The notes beneath the pieces were generated by a model that was not told the origin of the DNA, made no database searches, and saw nothing but the letters and a program-made list of their open reading frames with translations. A stretch of 64,000 nt of DNA from Halalkalibacter alkalisediminis (GTDB taxonomy: Bacteria > Bacillota > Bacilli > Bacillales > Bacillaceae_D): the NCBI RefSeq assembly GCF_028610705.1, contig NZ_JAQQWT010000013.1:1-64000 (forward strand). The letters run 5' to 3'. A program made the position numbers and the translations under genes. This document shows positions 1 to 6,301 of the stretch, piece by piece (the first letter of the stretch is position 1; the number at the start of each line of letters is the position of its first letter).

Positions 1-75
1 TGGCGGAATTGGCAGACGCGCTAGACTTAGGATCTAGTGTCTTATGACGTGGGGGTTCGACTCCCTTCACCCGCA
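1..75 (+). tRNA. tRNA-Leu (anticodon TAG), 5' end cut by window edge
   Basis: The D arm, anticodon arm (stem CTAGA/TCTAG around loop CTTAGGA, giving anticodon TAG), long class II variable arm, T arm and the 3' half of the acceptor stem (CACCCGC plus discriminator A) are all present. The seven 5' acceptor bases lie before position 1. CCA is not encoded: the sequence runs straight into T-rich DNA. It decodes CUA/CUN leucine codons. Confidence 0.95.
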
Positions 76-79
76 TTTT

Positions 80-110
80 AAAAAAACCATACAAAATGTA
101 TGGTTTTTTT
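80..110 (+). terminator. Rho-independent terminator after tRNA-Leu
   Basis: An A-rich 5' arm containing CCATACA pairs with TGTATGG and ends in a run of T. It directly follows the tRNA and closes its transcript. Because the arm is A-rich on the other side, it could also serve yidD coming from the right. Confidence 0.8.
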
Positions 111-125
111 AATTTAATCTATTTT

Positions 126-362
126 TTATTTAGAATCCATTTTATCTTTTTTTTCAGGAACTACATCAATGCCTCCAGGATGGAAAGGATGACACTTAGC
201 TATTCTTTTGATCGTTAACCAAGCGCCTTTGAGTGCACCAAACCTCTTAATGGATTCTAACCCATAGTGTGAACAAGTAGGGTAAAAACGACAGGTTGGG
301 GGTTTTAAAGGAGAGATAAAGCGTTGATAGAATGTAATAATTAGCAGAAACAAACTTTTCAT
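126..362 (-). CDS. yidD: Membrane protein insertion efficiency factor YidD
   Basis: A 78-residue protein of the YidD (DUF37) family. It has an N-terminal amphipathic/hydrophobic segment (about residues 3-19) and the family signature with two cysteines, [11 protein letters not shown] at residues 24-34, followed by the usual G-x-x-K-G-x-W-L stretch and a PGG-x-D tail. Family members sit at the inner face of the membrane and help YidC/Oxa1-dependent insertion of membrane proteins. It faces away from the comG genes and ends against the tRNA-Leu terminator. In B. subtilis yidD-like genes are not next to comG, so its position here suggests a local rearrangement. Length is normal and the call is secure. 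Confidence 0.93.
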   Translation of the reverse strand: MKSLFLLIITFYQRFISPLKPPTCRFYPTCSHYGLESIKRFGALKGAWLTIKRIAKCHPFHPGGIDVVPEKKDKMDSK

Positions 363-538
363 AATAACAACCTTTCAAAAATATTTAAGTTTTAAAGAAG
401 GAAATTACATACCGACGTCTAATTATAACAAATATCGACAATAGAAAGGAGGATAGTACATCTTTCTGCGAAAGGTTAATGATTTGCCATTTTTGCCCCG
501 AATACTCCCCGAATTAAAAAACTACTGAGGTGATGAAA

Positions 539-853
539 ATGAATAAGCTTAAAAAAGAAGATGGATTTACTCTTGTAGAGATGCTTATTGTATTAATGAT
601 TATTTCCGTGTTGCTCTTGATTATCGTACCTAATATGAGTAAAAATACGGATGTTGCAAATGGAAAAGGTTGTGAGGCAACTGTTAAATTGTTGCAAGCT
701 CAGGTACATGCATTTAAGTTAGAGACAGGAAACTTACCTCTGACACTTGAAGCATTAGAAGCAGGTAATTACGTTGAAAAAACAACTTGTCCTAATGGGG
801 CAACAGTTGGTTACGAGCCATCAACTGGGAAAGTAACTCCCTCCACACAATGA
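539..853 (+). CDS. comGC: Competence major pseudopilin ComGC
   Basis: About 104 residues. The type IV pilin leader ends in K-E-D-G, then F-T-L-V-E-M, where prepilin peptidase ComC cleaves before F and E5 of the mature chain is the conserved glutamate. A hydrophobic helix of about 20 residues follows, then a soluble domain with two cysteines (GKGCEA and TTCPNG) expected to form a disulfide. ComGC is the main subunit of the DNA-uptake pseudopilus. ATG at 539 is preferred over GTG 530 or ATG 533 because GAGGTG (527-532) then sits about six bases upstream. It overlaps comGD by four bases (ATGA). The ATPase and platform genes comGA and comGB, normally just upstream, are absent. Confidence 0.92.
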   Translation: MNKLKKEDGFTLVEMLIVLMIISVLLLIIVPNMSKNTDVANGKGCEATVKLLQAQVHAFKLETGNLPLTLEALEAGNYVEKTTCPNGATVGYEPSTGKVTPSTQ

Positions 854-1296
854 AAGATTCTAACTCCGGTTATACTCTAATTGAACTTCTTATTACTCTC
901 TCCTTGCTCTCCATTTTAATCAGTCTACCATTGGTGAATTTCCCAAAATTGCATGCTACCTCCCAAGAGGCCGATATCATTGCCAAACAAGTACAAGATA
1001 CTCTTATTCTCGCACAGCAAGTTGCCATGTCAACTGGTCGAGCGACTCAAATAAGAGCTGATAATTCGATGAAAGAATTAACGATTCGATTTGCTCCTTA
1101 TGATGATTACTCTGTAACCCCTTATCAACATCCAGATATGACACTTGAGCTTTTAACGATTTCTCCATCTAGTATTGCCTTTCTTGCTAATGGCCACCCT
1201 TCCCGTTCTGGAACATTCTTACTACGAATTGGTTCTCACCGCTATAGATTTACTGTTTATTTAGGGAAAGGAATGATCACTTATACGAAATTATAA
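850..1296 (+). CDS. comGD: Competence minor pseudopilin ComGD
   Basis: A 148-residue protein with a pilin-like start: short leader, then G-Y-T-L-I-E-L-L at the peptidase site and a hydrophobic helix to about residue 30, followed by a soluble C-terminal domain. It is a minor pseudopilin expected to prime or cap the ComGC pseudopilus. It begins inside the comGC stop (ATGA overlap), which points to translational coupling, and its 3' end overlaps the 5' part of comGE. Sequence is weakly conserved in this family, so the call rests on the leader motif plus operon position. Confidence 0.85.
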   Translation: MKDSNSGYTLIELLITLSLLSILISLPLVNFPKLHATSQEADIIAKQVQDTLILAQQVAMSTGRATQIRADNSMKELTIRFAPYDDYSVTPYQHPDMTLELLTISPSSIAFLANGHPSRSGTFLLRIGSHRYRFTVYLGKGMITYTKL

Positions 1297-1600
1297 AGGA
1301 TTCACCTTTATTGAAGTAATGGGAGCCTTGTTCTTAATCGTACTTTTTTCTGCAACGGTTGTTCCCATGCTTTCAGTTGTCTATTTAGAAAGAGTGACAA
1401 TTCGAGAAGAGTTAAAGGCACTCACTTTAGTAGAAGAATCTATTCATGAGTTTCTTATTGATGGAGTTCCTCGATTTAAAGGGATTGATGCTTTTGAAAT
1501 TCGAAGTGAGATCGTAAGCAGTGGAATTGTGAAGACATGTTCGAATTGGATTGGCTCCAATGGGAGGGAATATGAACATTGTTTGCTGGCTAAGAATTAA
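1283..1600 (+). CDS. comGE: Competence minor pseudopilin ComGE (start codon unclear)
   Basis: The frame encodes the prepilin site Y-K-G-F-T-F-I-E-V before a hydrophobic helix, so the functional protein must begin upstream of the first ATG (1319). Between the in-frame stop TGA at 1274-1276 and the cleavage site there is no ATG, GTG or TTG. The only plausible start is ATA at 1283, about ten bases after AAAGGA (1267-1272), giving M-R-N-Y-K-G-F. That gives 105 residues, close to the usual ComGE length. Using ATG 1319 would remove the leader and the first residues of the mature pilin helix. Either a rare start codon is used or a base has been lost or added. It overlaps comGD and comGF. Confidence 0.7.
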   Translation: MRNYKGFTFIEVMGALFLIVLFSATVVPMLSVVYLERVTIREELKALTLVEESIHEFLIDGVPRFKGIDAFEIRSEIVSSGIVKTCSNWIGSNGREYEHCLLAKN

Positions 1601-2030
1601 AAAAGGATTTACCTTAATAGAAGTTTTGTTGGTATTGTCTCTTTTTCTGTTAGTTGTTTCGTTTTTTACCCCTTTTTTCTTAACCGTAACAACAGGGTAT
1701 CAAGTAGAAAAAGTCACATTTCAACAAGTAACGATGTTCTACAATCATATCTCTCAGGACATAAAATTGGCTTCAGATGTAAAAGTAGAGCAAGGTTCTT
1801 TGATTTTGCGAAGAGAGGAAGAGAAGAACATAGAAATTAGATTGTTACCTAGTGGTCAGGTCAGACGCACAAGTGATGGAGAAGGCAACGTTTTACTCCT
1901 TGAAGACGTACAAACTTTTTCATGTCGTATACAATACCAACTTCTCCGTTGTAAGGTCGTGATCAGAAATTTAGATTCTTTTAATAAATCGTTTTTACTA
2001 CCTCATAAGTACGAATGGGAGGGCTCATGA
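1572..2030 (+). CDS. comGF: Competence minor pseudopilin ComGF
   Basis: About 152 residues from ATG 1572, which has GGAGGG just upstream; an earlier in-frame ATG at 1551 lacks a ribosome site. The leader ends K-K-G, then F-T-L-I-E-V-L-L, with a hydrophobic helix to about residue 40. The C-terminal part shows the ComGF pattern: a basic S-G-Q-V-R-R segment, an L-L-L-E-D-V stretch and two cysteines. It is a predicted minor pseudopilin of the competence pseudopilus at the membrane. It overlaps comGE upstream and comGG downstream (ATGA), so it is part of a tightly coupled operon. Confidence 0.85.
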   Translation: MNIVCWLRIKKGFTLIEVLLVLSLFLLVVSFFTPFFLTVTTGYQVEKVTFQQVTMFYNHISQDIKLASDVKVEQGSLILRREEEKNIEIRLLPSGQVRRTSDGEGNVLLLEDVQTFSCRIQYQLLRCKVVIRNLDSFNKSFLLPHKYEWEGS

Positions 2031-2443
2031 TAAATGAGAAAGGATTTATTTTACCAACAACGTTATTTCTTTGTCTTTTGATCATTCACATAGTGATGCT
2101 GCAAGTTCATCTTTATCAAACAGAGAAACGTTTTATCTATGAACAGGAACGATTCCTCCAACTTGAAGCTCTTCTTCAAGTTGGAATAAAAGAATTTCAA
2201 GAGGGAGAGTATGAACCGGTTCTCAATCAGACTTTCTTGTTTTCTTATGAGACAGGTACGGTTGCTTTTACCATCAGAAGTTTGCATGATGGCATTAGTT
2301 CTATCTACGTGACGGTTAGCTTGAAATCGGGACACAAACGTTTAGCCGGATTTAAGTATATTTGGGAGAAGTCTGAAATCATTAATTACTGGGAAGTGAT
2401 AAACCCAGATGTTTCCACTTTCCCACTTCCAATAAATGTATAA
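2027..2443 (+). CDS. comGG: Competence protein ComGG
   Basis: About 138 residues from ATG 2027, within the comGF stop (ATGA) and preceded by GGGAGGG. It begins M-I-N-E-K-G-F-I-L-P-T, a divergent pilin-like leader, then has one hydrophobic helix and a soluble C-terminal domain. ComGG is the last and least conserved gene of the comG operon and is needed for pseudopilus assembly in B. subtilis. Assignment rests on position, leader and length, since sequence similarity in this family is low. Confidence 0.8.
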   Translation: MINEKGFILPTTLFLCLLIIHIVMLQVHLYQTEKRFIYEQERFLQLEALLQVGIKEFQEGEYEPVLNQTFLFSYETGTVAFTIRSLHDGISSIYVTVSLKSGHKRLAGFKYIWEKSEIINYWEVINPDVSTFPLPINV

Positions 2444-2528
2444 ATGGTCGTCCTTTCCAATTTAGTCCAGTAATAAAAGTTACAATACTGGGGAATACTA
2501 ACTTCTAGAAATCCATAGAGGTGAGAAG

Positions 2529-2717
2529 ATGTCATTGAATGATTATGTTAAGTTCTTGACGCAGCAGGCTGTAATTAGAATGGATCAACCCAAAGAAGAG
2601 AGAAGAACAAAAAAATTAGCTAGAAAAGTCGGTAAACAACCTTTTACTACTCAAGCTTTTGGAATGATTCCTTTAGGAATTTCATTGTTCTGGAAAAAAC
2701 ATAAAAAGAAAAAGTAA
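2529..2717 (+). CDS. yqzE: YqzE family protein
   Basis: A 62-residue basic protein starting M-S-L-N-D-Y-V-K-F-L-T-Q-Q, with P-K-E-E-R in the middle and a C-terminal G-M-I-P-L-G-I-S-L-F-W-K-K motif. These are the conserved features of YqzE, which follows comGG in B. subtilis and belongs to the ComK regulon there; its function is unknown. The start has GAGGTGAGAAG upstream. The short hydrophobic C-terminal patch may touch the membrane. Confidence 0.88.
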   Translation: MSLNDYVKFLTQQAVIRMDQPKEERRTKKLARKVGKQPFTTQAFGMIPLGISLFWKKHKKKK

Positions 2718-2757
2718 TTGCGTAGCTCTGTCTATGACAGTTGCTTCGCTTTTTCTT
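2704..2757 (+). terminator. Likely terminator after yqzE
   Basis: A purine arm, AAAGAAAAAG at the end of yqzE, is complementary to CTTTTTCTTT about 40 bases later, with a short GCG/CGC pairing inside. It is a weak but plausible end for the comG-yqzE transcript. The T tract is mixed. Confidence 0.4.
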
Positions 2758-2813
2758 TGTCATTAATTGTTGAAAAAGAAAAACAAGTTATTTATTTGCG
2801 ACCTTAACTGTAC

Positions 2814-2819
2814 TATAAT
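2814..2819 (+). promoter_or_regulatory. -10 element of the HTH regulator gene
   Basis: A perfect TATAAT lies 36 bases before the chosen ATG. The -35 region is weak (TTTATT at 17-bp spacing), so an activator or another factor may help. Confidence 0.5.
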
Positions 2820-2854
2820 GGGAAGAAGATGGTAGTTTGGGAGTGAATAATATT

Positions 2855-3571
2855 ATGGAACAAGAACAAAACACATTGAAAATTACTAGTGTGTTATCTG
2901 ATCCAACACGATTCTCTATTTATCAATATGTTTCAAAAAAGCGTGAGAATGTAACAGTACAAGAAATTGCTGATCAATTTAGTATTCATCCAAATGTTGC
3001 ACGTCTTCACTTAACTAAACTTGAAGATGTCAAAATGATTATCTCCGAAACGCAAAAAACTGGTAAAGGTGGTCGGCCTAGCCGCTTTTATAAACTTTCA
3101 AATGAAGTTATTCAATTGCAGTTTCCGTTTAGAGATTATCAACGTTTATCGAAAATGGCAATCGAGTCATTAGTTGAACTTGGTGACGTTGGCATAGAAG
3201 CCTTACATAAAGTTGGATATAAGTATGGACGAGAAAGTGCAGAACTTTATGTTCAGCAATTCCATATAGACATAACAACCCTTTCAATGGAAGACAAAGT
3301 GAAAATTATTGAAGAAATTGCTATTAACCAAGGACTCAGCCCTGAAATTAAATATGTGAAAGAAAAGGACGAGATTGAGTTTAGTATTTACAACTGTACA
3401 TTTAAAGAATTAATGTCGGAGCACTCTATCTCACTTTGCTCAATGCACCACGAGTTATTTAGAGGGATTTTTTCACTGTTTGTAGGAGATCATATTCTTA
3501 AAGATAACACCAAATTAACTGATCCTAAGGCAAAGGCTTGTTCTTACGCTGTAGTAAAGCTTTTCAATTGA
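2855..3571 (+). CDS. Winged-helix transcriptional regulator (COG2345-like) with Cys-rich C-terminal domain
   Basis: About 238 residues from ATG 2855 (GGGAGTGA eight bases upstream; TTG 2837 and GTG 2843 are alternatives). The N-terminal 80 residues form an ArsR-type winged helix: L-S-D-P-T-R-F-S-I-Y, then E-I-A-D-Q-F-S-I-H-P-N-V-A-R-L-H-L-T-K-L as the helix-turn-helix, and a G-G-R-P-S-R-F-Y-K-L wing. The C-terminal domain has N-C-T-F-K-E-L, then S-L-C-S-M-H-H-E thirteen residues later, and a third Cys in K-A-C-S-Y. This spacing recalls the metal or Fe-S binding end of SufR-type regulators. The ligand is not known, and it stands alone with no sufBCD next to it. The HTH call is firm; the metal or cluster idea is inference. 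Confidence 0.75.
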   Translation: MEQEQNTLKITSVLSDPTRFSIYQYVSKKRENVTVQEIADQFSIHPNVARLHLTKLEDVKMIISETQKTGKGGRPSRFYKLSNEVIQLQFPFRDYQRLSKMAIESLVELGDVGIEALHKVGYKYGRESAELYVQQFHIDITTLSMEDKVKIIEEIAINQGLSPEIKYVKEKDEIEFSIYNCTFKELMSEHSISLCSMHHELFRGIFSLFVGDHILKDNTKLTDPKAKACSYAVVKLFN

Positions 3572-3713
3572 GAGAGCGACACAGTTTTGCCATTGTTCAA
3601 GCATTTACAAATAAAGAGACAGTCGATATAATAAGTCTGTACTCTATCATTTGATATCCTAAGCAAATAGTGCCATCGTCGGCAATAATTTGTGCGTGAA
3701 GGAGGGGAAACAA

Positions 3714-3959
3714 ATGGACCGTATGTATCGTGTTTTAGCATTCTGGACAGGAATCTTTGCTGTTCTATTCTTTGTAGGAGATATGTTTAATGTGGCGTTG
3801 CTATTCTTCGCACAAACTGGTGCACTTTTAGCATTAAGCTATTTAAATTTATCTGAACGTGTGTATATCTATATTTTTGGCGCCTATTTAACGATATTCT
3901 TCGTTGGCTTCACGTATTATTCAACTTTCTTATTGGTACCAAGCTTTGGTGGACATTAA
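3714..3959 (+). CDS. yqgY: DUF2626 small membrane protein (YqgY)
   Basis: An 81-residue protein from ATG 3714, which has a strong AAGGAGGGG eight bases upstream. It is almost entirely hydrophobic with three predicted membrane segments and begins M-D-R-M-Y-R-V-L-A-F-W-T-G, the DUF2626 signature. Its relatives in bacilli sit near yqgX/yqgW as here. Function is unknown. Confidence 0.88.
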   Translation: MDRMYRVLAFWTGIFAVLFFVGDMFNVALLFFAQTGALLALSYLNLSERVYIYIFGAYLTIFFVGFTYYSTFLLVPSFGGH

Positions 3960-3982
3960 TATTTGGTACATATACACTGATG

Positions 3983-4014
3983 AAAACCGTCCCTTTCTTG
4001 AAAGGGGCGGTTTT
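3983..4014 (+). terminator. Terminator after yqgY
   Basis: Stem AAAACCGTCCCTTTC paired with GAAAGGGGCGGTTTT, a short TT loop region, and a T-rich end. It closes the yqgY transcript, convergent with the minus-strand sRNA that ends near 4074. Confidence 0.85.
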
Positions 4015-4073
4015 CTGTATGGAAAATGTTCCCTGATTGAACAATACAGTTATGGCCAGCAATGAACAGATCT

Positions 4074-4181
4074 AATAAAAAAAACGACCTCCAACTCAGT
4101 TGGAGGCCACATGGGGAGTAAATCGTATTGATGTAAGAACATTGAGGGGAGGGGGACTCCCATTCAAAGACTCACCAATCT
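4074..4181 (-). ncRNA. Candidate C-rich small RNA, about 108 nt
   Basis: On the minus strand a near-perfect promoter (TTGACA at 4216-4211, 17-bp spacer, TAAAAT at 4193-4188) fires into a stretch with no sensible reading frame. It ends at an 8-bp hairpin (CCTCCAAC/GTTGGAGG, 4088-4106) followed by eight T. The RNA carries single-stranded-looking C-runs (CCCCCTCCCC in 4144-4157 and CTCCCC near 4112-4117), which are typical of Firmicute sRNAs that pair with Shine-Dalgarno sequences, such as RsaE/RoxS and FsrA. I cannot assign it to either family: the flanking genes and the terminator differ. A short ATG frame in it would read through the terminator and lacks a ribosome site. Confidence 0.6.
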
Positions 4182-4187
4182 AATTCT

Positions 4188-4216
4188 ATTTTATAAACAC
4201 TTTATCACTATGTCAA
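4188..4216 (-). promoter_or_regulatory. Sigma-A promoter of the candidate sRNA
   Basis: On the minus strand: TTGACA, exactly 17 bases, then TAAAAT. The predicted start is about seven bases downstream, near 4181. It drives no protein gene; yqgX reads in the same direction but lies upstream of it. Confidence 0.7.
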
Positions 4217-4305
4217 TAGTAATAACAAATTGTAGAAGTTTTAGCATTAATATATAATGCTGGTTTTATCCATAAAATGGACTCACAAGTATTAGCGATT
4301 AAATA

Positions 4306-4338
4306 AGAAAAAAGTTAGGACTCTCAATGTCCTAACTC
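4306..4338 (-). terminator. Terminator of yqgX
   Basis: On the minus strand, GTTAGGAC pairs with GTCCTAAC around a seven-base loop, followed by a T run. It lies directly downstream of the yqgX stop, so yqgX transcripts end before the sRNA promoter. Confidence 0.85.
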
Positions 4339-4357
4339 TTGTTGGGATGACTCAATT

Positions 4358-4993
4358 TTAGAAACCGGATAAGAAAGGGTTACTATCCATTTCAGATCCA
4401 ATTGTGGTGGTTGGGCCGTGACCACAAGCAACTACAGTGTCTTCAGGGAGTTCAAGGAGCTTTTGGTGGATGCTTTCAAGTAGTTGTTGATGATTGCCAC
4501 CAGGTAGGTCTGTCCGACCAATGCTTTGGGCGAACAAAGCATCACCAGAGAAGACAATTGAGTGCTCTTTTGAATAGAAAGAAACACTCCCTGGTGAATG
4601 TCCTGGAGTCTCTAATACCTCAAACTGAAAAGAACCCAACCTAAGTGTTTGTTCGTTTTCAATCGTATGATCTGCTGGTCTGGCTGTGATAGCGTTAGAA
4701 CCTAAAAAGCGTTCTGATCCATTTTTTGACCCGTCTGGAAGCCAATCTTGTTCTTCTTGATGTATGTAAACAGGGCATTTAAATTCATTGCGGACGTCAT
4801 CAACCGCTCCAATATGATCAAAATGAGCGTGAGTCAAAAGGATAGCCAGAGGTTTTAGATTTTGCTCTTTTAACCATTGTACGAGAGCAGGGCCTTCACT
4901 ACCTGGATCAATAACAATGGCATCTTTTGCCTCGTTTTGAAGTACATAAGCGTTAGTCTGTAACGGTCCTAGTGGAAGTTGAGTCCATTTCAT
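4358..4993 (-). CDS. yqgX: MBL-fold metallo-hydrolase YqgX (glyoxalase II-like)
   Basis: About 211 residues from the ATG at 4993, which has GGAGG some eight bases upstream. The zinc-binding signature T-H-A-H-F-D-H is at residues 54-60, followed later by the metal-site E-T-P-G-H-S-P-G-S, S-G-D-A-L-F and the C-terminal G-H-G-P motifs. It is a compact MBL-fold hydrolase of the YqgX / hydroxyacylglutathione-hydrolase-like group. In bacilli, which lack glutathione, the substrate may be a bacillithiol or other thioester; that is inference. It is transcribed divergently from yqgW and ends at its own terminator. Confidence 0.9.
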   Translation of the reverse strand: MKWTQLPLGPLQTNAYVLQNEAKDAIVIDPGSEGPALVQWLKEQNLKPLAILLTHAHFDHIGAVDDVRNEFKCPVYIHQEEQDWLPDGSKNGSERFLGSNAITARPADHTIENEQTLRLGSFQFEVLETPGHSPGSVSFYSKEHSIVFSGDALFAQSIGRTDLPGGNHQQLLESIHQKLLELPEDTVVACGHGPTTTIGSEMDSNPFLSGF

Positions 4994-5220
4994 ATTTGTA
5001 GCCTCCAAAAAAATAAGATAGTTCCATCATACATTATCGAAATCAGCTCGACAAACATTTAAAAAAAGAGTAAAATAAGACCAAAATGCCCATGCTAATT
5101 AAAGAGTTTAGTTTTGTGCTAGCTTTGTCAAAATTTAAGGCTGACAACGTTCTCATATAGCTTTATAATAGGACTAGTTAAGCTGGGTTCTTAGTTTCTA
5201 CATAAGGAGGTTAAGTCAGT

Positions 5221-5409
5221 ATGATCTTATCTATTATCCTTTTAATTGTAGCGCTTTTAAGTGCTGTTGCGATTGTTCGTGAAATTAAAAGAAAGAACTT
5301 CTTCGCAGTTGGCTTTGCAGGAATCTCATTTGTTGTGTTTGGCTGGTTTTCAATTGCGACTATCATTGCAATCATTACAACAGGTGGAGGAGCTCCTGTA
5401 GCTCACTAA
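5221..5409 (+). CDS. yqgW: DUF2759 small membrane protein (YqgW)
   Basis: A 62-residue protein with two hydrophobic segments (about 2-17 and 27-52) separated by a basic R-E-I-K-R-K-N-F-F-A-V-G motif, and a short A-P-V-A-H tail. It matches the DUF2759/YqgW family of bacilli, function unknown. AAGGAGG lies about nine bases upstream and a strong terminator follows the stop. Confidence 0.85.
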   Translation: MILSIILLIVALLSAVAIVREIKRKNFFAVGFAGISFVVFGWFSIATIIAIITTGGGAPVAH

Positions 5410-5417
5410 GCCGTATG

Positions 5418-5453
5418 AAAAGGCGAACTACTTCGTGTAGTTCGCCTTTTTTC
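5418..5453 (+). terminator. Terminator after yqgW
   Basis: Stem AAAAGGCGAACTAC/GTAGTTCGCCTTTT with a TTCGT loop and following T run. Its A/T symmetry lets it serve yqhG from the other side too. Confidence 0.9.
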
Positions 5454-5506
5454 TTTGGTAGTTTTTATTAATCAATCAGATGTACATTCTGATAAGCTAT
5501 AAGTTT

Positions 5507-6301
5507 TTAGAAAACTTGCTGTTGAAGATAAAACATCCCACCATTAACGATCGAAACATGGATGTTCGGTTCATACTGTTCTTTTAGAGCTTGTTTTTCT
5601 ACGTGATAACTTTCTGGTTTTTCTTCTTCATCCTCATAAAACGCTTCTAATAATTTTTGGTCAGCTTCCCATCGTTGAACCGCTTCTACAGCCCAAGTTT
5701 CGTCTTCGTTCTCTGCGTATGTTTGGACCATCTTTTGTAGGCGGATTAATCCACTATTAGCGGTAATTAAAGGAGATAGTTTAAAACAATAGTCAGGAAT
5801 GTTAGGAGTCAGGTCTTTTCGTCGAATCCGTTCATAAAACTGCGGAACGATTTGTCCATGGATGAGATTGAGTCCAAGTGACAGCAAAACGTCCTTTTTA
5901 CGATCACACTGAAAGGATACTTTTGCATTTAAACAAAGCCAAGGTTGCAAAGGGATCGATTTATTCCCAGAAGCGTCTATTCGCTCAAAAAGACGGATAA
6001 ACCCGCCTAGTTCTTTTGTTGAGTCAAATAATTGGCGCAACCGTGGTGAACCAAAATGAATTTGTTCCCCGCGGATATCTTCAGGTACTTGAGTTTGATC
6101 TGTAATAAAAGTTACTTGCATGGGGCGAGGTTCGCCACCGGTCTTCTCAAGGTAATGCCAATAAAAAGGCCGATTCATAAGGAGTTTATCTAGCTCAATA
6201 GAAAGTTGAACTTGCAAATAACCAGAATGGTTCTCAGTTATTGGACTATCATTTGCTTCGAAATATCTTTCTAAGAAATTATGAACTTGAGGCTGTTGCA
6301 T
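5507..6301 (-). CDS. yqhG: YqhG family protein
   Basis: About 264 residues from ATG 6301, with GAGGAGG eight to nine bases upstream; the longer frame to 6349 has no better ribosome site. It begins M-Q-Q-P-Q-V-H-N-F-L-E-R-Y-F and has no recognised catalytic motif or membrane segment. YqhG is a conserved Bacillus protein of unknown function, always coded right after the helicase-like yqhH. Here it starts inside the yqhH 3' end (23-base overlap), so the two are translationally coupled and probably act together. Confidence 0.85.
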   Translation of the reverse strand: MQQPQVHNFLERYFEANDSPITENHSGYLQVQLSIELDKLLMNRPFYWHYLEKTGGEPRPMQVTFITDQTQVPEDIRGEQIHFGSPRLRQLFDSTKELGGFIRLFERIDASGNKSIPLQPWLCLNAKVSFQCDRKKDVLLSLGLNLIHGQIVPQFYERIRRKDLTPNIPDYCFKLSPLITANSGLIRLQKMVQTYAENEDETWAVEAVQRWEADQKLLEAFYEDEEEKPESYHVEKQALKEQYEPNIHVSIVNGGMFYLQQQVF

